Positions 22,454 through 32,043 of a DNA stretch of 64,000 nt are shown piece after piece (the stretch's first letter is position 1; every line of letters begins with the position of its first letter). Source of the stretch: Phoma sp. XZ068. Lineage: Eukaryota > Ascomycota > Dothideomycetes > Pleosporales > Didymellaceae. Location of the stretch: positions 124,001 through 188,000 of the forward strand of contig RBKR01000009.1 in NCBI GenBank assembly GCA_004835665.1, read 5' to 3'. The notes under the pieces were generated by a model. That model was not told the origin of the DNA and searched no databases. It saw only the letters and a list, made by a program, of their open reading frames with translations. Both the position numbers and the translations under genes were made by a program.

Positions 22454-24311
22454 TCACTCCCCAAGCCTCCCCCCAACATTCTCCCCCCACCACTCCTTCC
22501 ACTCCACAACCCTCTTCCCCGTCCGCGCATCTTCCGCCGCAAAAACCGCCGCATGGCTTCGAAACGCCTCCTCAAGATCACACCCCAAAAACGCCCTCTG
22601 CGCCTCCCCCGTCCGCATCCCCTGCTCAACCGCATCAACAGCGCTAAGGAACTGTCTCGCAAGCCCTGCATCCCCACCTCCATGTCCACCGCCCGCATCA
22701 TGAGGGACATGGCGCGTCGTTTTATCCGAAGCGAAGTCATACACGCTGATGGTAGACGAGTCATACTCGATTTCGCCGTGGGTACCGTAGATGCGGCCAC
22801 GGCGCTCGCATTGTTTGGCTGTGTGGGCGATCATGTGGAAGAGAGCCGTTTTGGGGCCGCGGGTTATGTCCATCGCACCACTACTACCAGTACTAGTACC
22901 AGTACCACCAGCAGCGGCATCGTCTGCAGCACCGTCTGCAGCACCGCCACCAACGCCGGAGGAAGGGGAGTTAGAGTCGTCCTCCCACGTCAGCGTAACG
23001 ACTTGATCGTCCACGACGTCGTTGTCGGATTCCCAGACACATCGCCCGAACCAGTTGCGCTTCGCTACGTCTGCGGCTGGGGTGTCTGCGTCATAATCCT
23101 CCGCCAGAACATCCATCAGCCTTTCCCGCGCAGCATCCACCCCTTTCGTAGCGAAAATATCCTCGATGTCCGGATCCACTATTTTAACAGGCCAGTCTGC
23201 ATTACCGCGGTCCAATTGCCTCTCGCCGTAGATTTTCGCAGCGCTATAAGCGCAGGCGGGTTCGTGGGCGCAGGAGAGGCAGTTTGTTGCGGTGCCTGCT
23301 TGGGGTGGTTTACGCGCTTTGCGGAAGTATTTCAGGGAGCCTGAGGAGGTTATGGATGAGGGGAGGTGAGGGGGGGAATGGGGGGATGTGGGGGTGCAGA
23401 GGAGCCAGAGGAGGAAGTCGATGTCGTGGCAGGATTTTGTGAGGAGGGAGGGGGCGGAGGTGGATTGTTTGCGCCAGTTGCCGCTGTTTTGTTAGCTCCG
23501 GTAATTGGATATGCGGAGGGAAGGGGAGGTACCGGACGTAGCTGTGGCTAAAGTGCCACCATCCCACTGGTTCGCAGTGTTCGATGCTGAGAACATCGCC
23601 TATAACATTCTTCTCCCGTACTAAATGCCGTAGTAGCATGTTATGCGGTGAATACCGGAGTACATGGCAAATACCGAAGATTGGATCTTTCCTCGCTCCA
23701 GTGACATTATTACTCTTCTTCGCGTCGTTGAGCGCTTTGTACATCCTAATACAACTCTCCAGTCTCGTACTCATCGGTTTCTCACAGCATATATGCACGC
23801 CTAAATGCGCAATCCCACATACAACCTCTTCATGCAGTTCGTCAAGCACACAGATGAAAACTGCATCGATGCCGGGCTCTACTTCTTCACCTCTTGCTTC
23901 CGCCGCCCGCCTCTTCTCCTCGTACGCGACCCAGTGCTGCCAGTTGGGAAAGTGTTGGCCGGGTTGAGGTGACTTGTCGGTCCAGATGAATTTCCTACCA
24001 AAAGCCTCGCGTTTGGACGCTATGGGCTCGCATACTGCGGCGATGACGGCGTTGGTGCCGTGGAGGGAGGCGTCTGCGTAGACTGTGCCGCGGCTGCCTG
24101 CGCCTATGATCAGGATGCGGGGAGGGTTTTCGAAGGTCTGGAAGGAAGGTGCTCTGAGGTATGCTTCGTGGCTGTCGGTGTTTGAGGAAGCGTTGTCGTC
24201 AAGATAGGGTGCCATGTTGTGTCGGAACCCGTGTTGTATGTGACTTGGCGTGAAGGGTTGTCTTGCTGAGATTGAAGCAAGACCTGTGGTTACCTGCTGA
24301 TGTTTGACCAA
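22454..24311 (-). CDS. Gfo/Idh/MocA family NAD(P)-dependent oxidoreductase
   Basis: Minus-strand exons 23533-24311 and 22454-23483 are joined across a 49-bp intron (GTACCT...AACAG), giving up to 602 residues. The Rossmann nucleotide-binding start is RILIIGAGSRGTVYADASL near residues 65-83. The family EKP motif is in HICCEKPMST, and GWWHFSHSYVRGNWRK crosses the splice junction. The C-terminal half includes AGTATNCLSCAHE, an acidic region, a Gly/Ala-rich low-complexity insert (near 22880-22970) and FLSAVDAVEQGMRTG near the end. Substrate is unknown; the family acts on sugars, inositols and related alcohols. Two starts are possible: 24311, or 24215 (MAPYLDDN), which is closer to the conserved part. 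The 315-codon plus-strand ORF opposite exon 2 is a shadow. Confidence 0.85.
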
Positions 24312-24763
24312 GTAGGAAGGGCTAGTGTTCGAAGAAAGAATAGGATGCCGGAAGATGCTAGTAGACCTGATATACCTTATCTTGAACCAAACACAGCCTG
24401 AGTGATGAGGTTGCGGTGCGGGGTTGATGGGAGGCTGAAGTCCTATAGGTTCGCTGATTCAGGTGAAGGCGAAGAGTCGTATATCAGTGTCGTATTGCAG
24501 GACTAGGTTGCAGTCGTTAGTTGATGTTCACCCACGAGTACTGCTGACAAGGCTGGAGGTGTACATGTGGAGGTTGTATACGGTGATATTTGACCAATAA
24601 GATCATTGATGATTAATAGCGCCCCCCTAAATATCATCCGAACGTCTATGAGCCTTGCAGCTGGACGAAACGAGAGACGTCTAGTCTAAGATGTACAGAG
24701 GACTAAATGTAATGCAGAAGTAGCCACCGCTTATGCCTGCGACAAGAAACAAAAAATCCACCA
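24312..24763. other. Intergenic spacer, no gene seen
   Basis: It is the promoter side of the oxidoreductase gene and the 3' flank of the ubiquitin-protease gene. No feature beyond mild AT-richness is visible. Confidence 0.5.
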
Positions 24764-26581
24764 CTATCGATCAAGTTCGTAGAACAGTAGATAGACCTCT
24801 TTCTGCATGCCGAGCACTTCGCTCGTCTTACTCTCCTTGATCTTGTCGTCGCTGATGCGCCACCAGCGGTTGACTGTGCGTCTAGACTTGCGCTTGAGGG
24901 GGTTGGCGTCGACCATGGATTGCGCCTTCTCTGATGCCTTGTCCTTGAGTGATCGCAGACTTTGTGTCCGCGACAATCGTGTGGACTCTCCCGATGTGGG
25001 CGATGGTCGTAATGAGTCGCCGTCAGTGCGAGGAGCAGATGTTGGCGCTGGCTTTTGTGTGCCTGCTGCTGTACTTTGCGAAGAGTTGGATGACAATGAT
25101 TGCAAGGAAGGCGAGTCCAGTGTTAAATATGAGGGGATCGGCGATGGATAACCACTTGTGCTGTCGAGGTTTGTGGTGGACAGCCGTGGACTCTGCATAG
25201 CTGAAGCGGCCGCAGAAGGCAGTGGGCTCGCTTGGCGGCTGTATGCACCTTCGAGGCCGAACGAGTGAGGGGTGGAGAAGGGTACGGGCTGAACTTGTCG
25301 ACGGAAGGACTCGTAGTGTCCGCTGTTGTGGCTGCCCTTGTGCGTTACCACGCCAAGCAGCTTGTAGTTGCTGCGATGCAACAGGCCGCCAAGGGGTAAT
25401 GCCTCTGGAAACGAGACCTTGGCGAGGTTCTTCGTCGAGACTGTTCCAACCGCGAACATGGATCGAGAAAGGTGGACGGCGAGTACCTTGGGAAACATGG
25501 AAATATACATGTGGCGCGCTATGCGGCGTTTTGGCGCCAGTTTTGGATCTGGAAACTCGACGTCCTCGGGTGGGTTTTCTGGGTCCTCCTCGAGGGCTTG
25601 CTTGATCTTGGCTATGTCGGACTCCAGGCGCTCCTTGATTTCCGGGTCAGTGGCTTTCTCAAGCTGTTGCTCTCTGGTCTTCACGGCGTGGTCAAGGCGA
25701 CACCATTCGCACTTGAAGTCGTCAATGTGCTCGACCTTGAGCATGCCGTCAAAGCAGGCGTTGAGCGTGGTCGACGAGACCTGTGGCACGCTGAGGGTCA
25801 ATGTGACAAACGCGGAAGAGGAGGGCTTCGGCTTGAAGTGGCATGTCAGGCACTCGATCTGAGACTCGATCTTGCCTTCGAAGGGGAAGCCTTCTTCATC
25901 CGGCCGAGGATCCTCATCATCCTCCTCCTCTTTGAGATCGTCCTGCGGTGGCTCGATATCAACCTGTCCCTCTTCTCTCGGTGCAGAACTCTCTCCATTG
26001 TCTAGCGTGATTCCGTAGCGACTGACATGCCGTCTAGCTTTCGCGCCAGCATGGTATTCGTCGCACAGGCGCTCGGTGACGATTTGCAGGAACTCTTGCG
26101 CGTCCTGCTGCTGCCGGCTGATGCGTGTGCCGAAAGCGTGTTCGAGGGCGCGGATGAAGGACTGCGGGGAGATTGTCTTTTTGTAGATGGGCCGCTCGTT
26201 CAGCTTGTCGAGAATGTCCTTGAGGCCGTAGGTGAGCAGCCCCTTCTGCAGGCCCTCCTGCTTGCCCGGCCTCAGGGTCGCCGTGTCGCTGCCCTTGTCC
26301 GGGTCGACGAGATAGACCTGCGGCCCGTCGAGCTTGCGTCTATGCGTCTCCCGGATCAGGTATATGCGCAGGTCGGGCAGGCCGGCCAGGGCCTGCAGGA
26401 CCGAGTTGATGAAGCAGTCGTTGGCAACATTACTCAGCCCGACGATGCCCTTCTTCTTGGTGCTGGCGCTGGTGGCCTCGTCGTCGAGGAAGAAGGTGGG
26501 CCCGAAGACGTAGACGAGGGTGATGGCGGCGAGCGATGCGCCGGCCGCATAGGTTGCGATGGTGGTTGCCTTCTCTGGCAT
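24764..26581 (-). CDS. Membrane-anchored ubiquitin-specific protease (Ubp16/USP30-like, peptidase C19)
   Basis: The single exon encodes 605 residues from MPEKATTIATYAAG. A hydrophobic anchor lies at about residues 12-31 (GASLAAITLVYVFGPTFF). The Cys box is GLSNVANDCFINSVLQAL with catalytic C56; QQQDAQEFLQI follows at about 157-167. The His box is THKGSHNSGHYESF with catalytic H422. A zinc-finger pair is suggested by ECLTC (243-247) and CEWC (291-294). The C-terminal portion carries a 130-residue Ser/Pro-rich insertion before WWRISDDKI, which supplies the last USP block. Yeast Ubp16 and human USP30 are outer-mitochondrial-membrane deubiquitinases with this N-terminal anchor, so a mitochondrial location is inferred. 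The ORF remains open upstream to 26938, but that part is Arg/Cys-rich and overlaps the divergent promoter. Confidence 0.9.
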   Translation of the reverse strand: MPEKATTIATYAAGASLAAITLVYVFGPTFFLDDEATSASTKKKGIVGLSNVANDCFINSVLQALAGLPDLRIYLIRETHRRKLDGPQVYLVDPDKGSDTATLRPGKQEGLQKGLLTYGLKDILDKLNERPIYKKTISPQSFIRALEHAFGTRISRQQQDAQEFLQIVTERLCDEYHAGAKARRHVSRYGITLDNGESSAPREEGQVDIEPPQDDLKEEEDDEDPRPDEEGFPFEGKIESQIECLTCHFKPKPSSSAFVTLTLSVPQVSSTTLNACFDGMLKVEHIDDFKCEWCRLDHAVKTREQQLEKATDPEIKERLESDIAKIKQALEEDPENPPEDVEFPDPKLAPKRRIARHMYISMFPKVLAVHLSRSMFAVGTVSTKNLAKVSFPEALPLGGLLHRSNYKLLGVVTHKGSHNSGHYESFRRQVQPVPFSTPHSFGLEGAYSRQASPLPSAAASAMQSPRLSTTNLDSTSGYPSPIPSYLTLDSPSLQSLSSNSSQSTAAGTQKPAPTSAPRTDGDSLRPSPTSGESTRLSRTQSLRSLKDKASEKAQSMVDANPLKRKSRRTVNRWWRISDDKIKESKTSEVLGMQKEVYLLFYELDR

Positions 26582-26947
26582 GTTGCGGCGTTGCGGCGCG
26601 CGCTCGTTACCGCGGATCGGGGATTGGTCGACGGGGGTGGTGCAGACGCCGCAGCGGCGAGAGGTTCTAGCAGCAGAGCGCGCAGTCGGGTGCAGGGCGG
26701 GCGGAGGGTGCAGGTAAGTCGTCTCTATCCTCCATGGCGGCCTGACAGCTGCCCCGTCATGCTGGCAGTCATCTGTCGTTTGCTCGGTGAGGCAGCGCCC
26801 GCAAAGTGAAGTGCCAAGCAGTGCCAGTTCCCGCGCCAGTCCGCCCGGCCCAGTCGCAAGGATGTCCAGATTTGTTGTCCGACGACGTGCATCTTTTTTG
26901 GCAGCAACAGCACCCACCAAACAGCACTCGACCACCACACAGCCCCA
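26582..26947. promoter_or_regulatory. Divergent promoter between the ubiquitin protease and bL9m genes
   Basis: The 366 bp separate two head-to-head start codons. The sequence is GC-rich near the protease side and C/A-rich (cagcacccaccaaacagcactcgaccacc) just before the bL9m start. No TATA box is obvious. Both products are expected to act at mitochondria. Confidence 0.6.
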
Positions 26948-27879
26948 ATGGCCTCGCTCAGCCGGTCAGCGCTGCTGCCCCAGTGCACGTCATGCTTGCG
27001 CCGTGTTGCGCGGCAGAACATCGATGGCCGCGTGCCGCAGCAGCAGATGCGCACCATCTCAAAGGCGGCCAAGGAGGCCGAGCGCAACATTGTCGTCAAG
27101 CTGCTGAAGGATGTGCCGCGATACGGGCGCGCAGGTACGGCAGGAGACGAATATGGTCCATTGGAGCAGCTATGCTGACCCAGCCAGGCTCATACATCCC
27201 GCTGAACCCTTCCACGATGCGCAATAGGTGGTTTCCCGCACGCGTCGCCGACTATGTACCGTTCAAGCAGTTGAAGGTGTTGAAGGCTCAGGATGTGGAC
27301 ATGCAAAGAGACACGACATTTGGCGTGCGAGTGAACCTGGAAGAGTTCGAGGAGGCCGAGGAGGACCTGACGCCACGGAAGCCCTACGTGCGCCCAATTG
27401 AGATTGACGTTCTCAGCGTACGGTTGCCATATCTACTACATTCGACACGTTACTAACACCCACAGCCCGAACGATCTATGGAACTCATCGACACCTTCGT
27501 CTCCCCAACCATCGACTTCTCGCGCCAACGCATCGAGCAGGAGAAGGAGTCCAGCCCCCGGTACGGCGCGTCTGGCGCGGCCGATATCCTCACAGCTGCG
27601 GCCATGGGCTCCAAGTCAAAGGTCTCGTCCAACGCCATCTACGGCTCAGTTTCAACCGCAGACATTGCAGCAACGCTCAGGGCTGCGCTGGCACACAACG
27701 ACGAGGCAGCCCGTGTGATAGTAAACGAGGCCGACGTCCGCTTCGTCACCGACACAGAGGACGGCGACAAGCAGCGCGTGAAGGAGCTGGGTGTGTTCAA
27801 GGTCGAGATACAACTGCCCGGCGCAGAAGCACCATTAGTGAGAAACGTCCGGGTCAAGGCCAAGGACATGGACGCCTGA
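26948..27879 (+). CDS. mrpl50: Mitochondrial large-subunit ribosomal protein bL9m
   Basis: Three exons (26948-27134, 27188-27417, 27466-27879) give 276 residues. The N-terminus (MASLSRSALLPQCTSCLRRVARQ) is Arg/Ser-rich and acid-free, as for a mitochondrial presequence. The bL9 signature follows: NIVVKLLKDVPRYGRAGSYIPLNPSTMRNRWFP, with the first intron splitting the Gly of GRAG. This matches the V-x-L-L-x-D-V-x-x-x-G opening of bL9. The C-terminal exon carries the fungal extension (STADIAATLRAALAHNDEA, VFKVEIQLPG). Intron branch sites CTGAC and TACTAAC are both clear. The yeast counterpart is Mrpl50. The start was chosen as the first ATG giving a presequence. Confidence 0.88.
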
Positions 27880-28630
27880 GTCGCACCACCGCGTGCCACG
27901 ACGACTCTTCCCGCATCGCAGTCTAGACCAGGGGTTTTTCCGTTCGCTGTAAAGATACACCTGTACAAAACATGTAGTCACTGTTTGGGCTTGGTTTCGG
28001 AACAATGGGACCTCGCACACTATGAAGCCACACCAGCCACAGCCAAGAGCATACCAGCTGATCCTCTGACCACCCGTGATTGGTGGACCGTGAGCACGAT
28101 TGTGATGCAGCGAGAGCAATCGGCAATTCAAGGCCCTATTCTGCATTCTCGCACGTTCTACGGCGAGATTCGGACAGAAGCACAGAGCTGTGTGATCACG
28201 CCGAGCGCGGCCCCGCGATGACTTCACTGCGCGGCCGTGAGCACCAGCCCTGCCGGTGACCGCATCATCTTAAATCTGCTGCCCTCCCACGCGCCGTGCA
28301 AAACAAAGCTGTCAATTGATACACACAGGTACGTAACTCTAGCTTCATAGATGGTGGCACCGCCTAGCGCGCGCTTGAGTTGCAATTGCAGCGTTCGGTT
28401 GGATGGTTGAACAGCTGAAGCTTGCTTGGTTGCGTCAGTCTGCGCCAGGCAAATAGCGGGGCCTCAACCTGAAGACCCCGCTCATGTGTTCATAGCATGC
28501 AGAGTTTCTCTTTCTTAAACGCGACTACCCCTACTACTCTACTCAACAACTCTCGCGACCCTCATAAACACTCCTGTTCCCAATTGACTGATCGCACATA
28601 CACCAGAATACTCTGCACATCACATACACC
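27880..28630. promoter_or_regulatory. Spacer and promoter of the aldolase gene
   Basis: From about 28500 to 28630 the sequence is C/T- and CA-rich (actacccctactactctactcaac), the pyrimidine-rich leader typical of highly expressed fungal glycolytic genes. The 27900-28400 part has no recognisable gene; a 78-codon ORF at 27985-28221 has no domain. Confidence 0.5.
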
Positions 28631-29862
28631 ATGGTTTCCGCCCAATCCGTAAGTTGACCTAGCTCACGGTCAGGAGAGCAGCAGCTAACCACCACCATCA
28701 GGTTCTCTCCCGCAAGGCCGGTGTCATCGTTGGCGATGATGTCCTCGCCCTCTTCCAGCACGCCAAGGACAACGGCTATGCCATTCCCGCCATCAACGTA
28801 TGTTTTCTGATATTCAACCCTGGAGCCAGCTAACCCGCTCAGGTGACCTCCTCCTCCACAGTCGTTGCTTCTCTCGAGGCTGCCCGCGACGCCAAGTCGC
28901 CCATCATCCTCCAGACCTCGCAGGGTACGTAAACATGACTGCAATGCCCTCATCAGTGACTGACTATCCCAGGTGGTGCCGCATACTTCGCCGGCAAGGG
29001 CGTCGACAACAAGGACCAGGCCGCCTCCATTGCTGGATCCGTCGCTGCCGCACACTACATCCGCGCCGTTGCTCCCATCTATGGCATCCCCGTCGTTCTC
29101 CACACCGACCACTGCGCCAAGAAGCTGCTGCCCTGGTTGGACGGCATGCTCGACGCCGACGAGGCCTACTTCAAGGAGCACAACGAGCCCCTCTTCTCCT
29201 CTCACATGATCGATCTGTCCGAGGAGGAGGTCGAGTGGAACGTCCAGACCACCAAGAAGTACCTCCAGCGCGCTGCCCCCATGAAGCAGTGGCTCGAGAT
29301 GGAGATTGGTATCACCGGTGGTGAGGAGGACGGTGTCAACAACGAGGATGTTGACAACAACTCCCTCTACACCCAGCCCGAGGACATCCTGCACATCTAC
29401 AAGGAGCTGTCCTCCGTCTCCCCCTACTTCTCCATTGCCGCCGGTTTCGGCAACGTCCACGGTGTCTACAAGCCCGGCAACGTCAAGCTCCAGCCCGGTC
29501 TGCTCAAGAAGCACCAGGAGCACGTCAAGAAGGCCGTCGGCGCCAAGGAGGACAAGCCCGTCTTCCTCGTCTTCCACGGCGGCTCCGGCTCCAGCGTCGA
29601 GGACTTCAGGGAGGCCATCTCCTACGGTGTCGTCAAGGTCAACCTCGACACCGACATGCAGTACGCCTACCTGACCGGTATCCGAGACTACGTCCAGAAC
29701 AAGTCCGGCTACCTCCAGAGCCAGGTCGGCAACCCCGACGGCGACGACAAGCCCAACAAGAAGTACTACGACCCCCGTGTCTGGGTCCGCGAGGGCGAGA
29801 AGACCATGTCCAAGCGCATCGCCGTTGCGCTCGACGACTTCTACGCCGCCGGCAAGGTCTAA
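28631..29862 (+). CDS. fba1: Fructose-bisphosphate aldolase, class II
   Basis: Four exons (28631-28648, 28702-28797, 28843-28924, 28973-29862) give 361 residues, the usual length for fungal class II aldolase. The first exon is only six codons (MVSAQS). Recognised blocks are GYAIPAINVTSSSTVVASLEAA, QTSQGGAAYFAG, VVLHTDHCAKK (zinc His and the catalytic region), AGFGNVHGVYKPG (zinc ligand His) and FHGGSGSS (zinc ligand His and phosphate binding), then VVKVNLDTDMQYAY. It catalyses reversible cleavage of fructose-1,6-bisphosphate to DHAP and glyceraldehyde-3-phosphate in glycolysis and gluconeogenesis, in the cytosol with Zn2+. Codon use is extremely biased to C-ending codons, which produces a 448-codon open frame on the opposite strand that is a shadow. 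Confidence 0.98.
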
Positions 29863-30564
29863 GCCATCCATCACCCGATGCATGCACACGACCAGCTTTT
29901 GCCGAGGCGTTTTTGCGAGAGATTTGAGAGCATGAGAGGAGTTGGCGGTCCCGAGCGAGGTTGACGATTCGAATGAACGACATGACCAAATTTACGGATC
30001 CCAAAAGATGGTTCCTGATTATATACCAATACCGAAGCAATTTCTCCAAGACAGTCTTTCTATGCGTGATTCGTATTTGTGTTGCATTACATCTTGAGTT
30101 CAAGCAGTGAACTTGCTGCATGTTGAATGGACTGCCACAGCGCGGACTACAGTCTCAAAACAGCTTTTGGATGCCCCTCTTTGCAACTATCCAACACAAT
30201 CCTCTGTCGAGTTTGCACATGAGAGATACACGTTGCCGAACATGGCTAGCGCGATGTGGATACCCGTGCTGTCCGTAACAATGACATCACACCCATTGTA
30301 TGCTCCTTTCCTTAGACGATCAATACCAAACTCGTGGCAGGTATTCCTAGAACTTGCAAATTACTGTCGTCAGTCGTCAGCGCTATGTAATTATTTATTG
30401 ACGTGACTTCTCTCTCATCACATCACATACATACTCACACAACACACCTTCGATAACTTGATATAACATCATATCGGTCCTACCACTACCACACCCACCC
30501 ACTTGAGCCACTTGCCAACGCACGCCTACTCCACCCCTCCACAATCTAAACAATTCACACCACC
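29863..30564. other. Intergenic spacer, no gene seen
   Basis: It carries the aldolase 3' flank and the promoter of the small repeat protein. The last 150 bp are CA/CT-rich (ccactaccacacccaccc), a leader-like composition. A 99-codon ORF at 30107-30406 has no domain or codon bias. Confidence 0.5.
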
Positions 30565-31075
30565 ATGTCCGGCAGCCACTCCAGCACCGGCCTCGGCGAC
30601 GCCATCAAAAAAGGCGTCGGCGTAGTCCACGTAAATCCCCCACCCCCTTCCTTCCAAGCACATCTAACATTTCCTGCAGGGAACCGGCGAAGCCCTCCGC
30701 GGCAACTTCAACGCCGCCGTCGATACCGCGAGCGGCGACCGCGCCGGCGTCCAGAAAAACAACGCCATCGCATCTCGCGGCGCCGACGAGATCGATCACG
30801 GGTACCACCGCTCTGGTCACAGCGTGGGCGCACCCGCTGACATCGACCGCGAGCGTGTAAACACCACATACGCGCCGTCAACGAACTACGGGTCTCACAG
30901 CACTAATGCAGCGAATAAGCTGGACCCGCGGTTTGATTCTGACCTTGATCATCGGGGGGCGGCGACGGGGTCGACAAATGTGGGTGCGCATCAGACGAAT
31001 GTGGGGAATAAGTTGGATCCGAGGATTGATAGTGATGCTGATCATCGATTGAATCCGGGGAGTACGATTAGATAG
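30565..31075 (+). CDS. Small hydrophilic LEA-like repeat protein, function unknown
   Basis: Exons 30565-30630 and 30680-31075 (49-bp intron, branch TCTAAC) give 153 residues. The opening GLGDAIKKGVGVVHGTGEALRG and the Asp/Asn/Gly/His-rich remainder resemble stress-type hydrophilic proteins found across ascomycetes; I recognise the family by appearance only. Two internal repeats are visible: STNAANKLDPRFDSDLDHRG near residues 98-117 and QTNVGNKLDPRIDSDADHRL near 126-145. No signal peptide, Cys or membrane segment is present. Splicing is supported by the frame shift between the two exons and the good GTAAAT/CTGCAG borders. Confidence 0.75.
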
Positions 31076-32043
31076 ATAGATATCCTGAAATATTATCATG
31101 TTTTACACTACGATGGGCGAGTGTGTATTTGCTTTGCTGAGGGGGTGGGTGGATGGTGCGCTGGAAGAGTGTGAAGGGTGATGATGGTGCTGACTGAGAC
31201 TAGAGTCACATGTATGTGTGACGTTTCCTCACTCTTTTCAATCCAAGGAGAGTGAGTGCTTACGTCCATATATAGGAGAAATATTCTACTCGGTGGATTT
31301 TCTCAATGACGACTCGAGTCGCCTTCACCACCCCGTTCATGATGAACAAAATGTAGATGGGTGTATTTGTTGCTTGTCGTCGTGATAAGGACCCGCAACC
31401 ACGTTCGACTTACCGAGCAAATGGCCTTTTTACGATATGCAAGACGTATATAAATATAAATATGAATATCCATCAGTCTTCTTTCATGGCAGAAAATCTC
31501 GCAATACTATAATATTCCGAGGTAAATGCAATAAACGCTATAATCGCAAAGCCAAGCAATACAAAAGTGGTTCAAGAAGGAGTTGCTCGTACTGGGGGAT
31601 ATGTCTTGTAGTAATTGTCTCATTCGCTAGTCATTGCATGAATCGCACCGGGCAAACAAATCCACCGACGTTCCGTTTCCAAAACCCGAGTACACTCCGA
31701 AGCTGGGAACTGAATAAGAGATGTGTATTCTGATGAGCCTGTTTCGAGGTTGCTCGTATCGTCAGTGTTCGACCTGGTCAGCTATGGATATTGGAGGAAT
31801 GCGGGACCAGAGTCGTTGCTTTGGCAGGGGAAAAGTGGAGGATGGATCGTATACTAGATATAGGTTGGCGGAGAGGTGGTGGATATGTGGTAGCGAAAAT
31901 AGAGGTCTTTGCTGTATTGGGCGAGCGGGAAGGATCATAAGAAAGACGCTGAGGATAGACAGGATGAAAGGAAAAGCACGGCAAGAGTGAAGGATGGGCG
32001 TATGAGTAGAGGGGAAGGAGACTGATCATTCCCACTCCCCATT
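31076..32043. other. Intergenic spacer, no gene seen
   Basis: It holds the 3' flanks of two convergent genes. It contains simple AT words (tataaatataaatatgaat near 31448). No ORF above 98 codons has recognisable content. Confidence 0.5.

Noticed and set aside
22397..23344. 315-codon plus-strand ORF
   Set aside because: Antisense to exon 2 of the Gfo/Idh/MocA gene; no recognisable motif.
28543..29889. 448-codon minus-strand ORF opposite aldolase
   Set aside because: Leu/Val/Gly-rich shadow created by strong C-ending codon bias of the aldolase gene; no domain.
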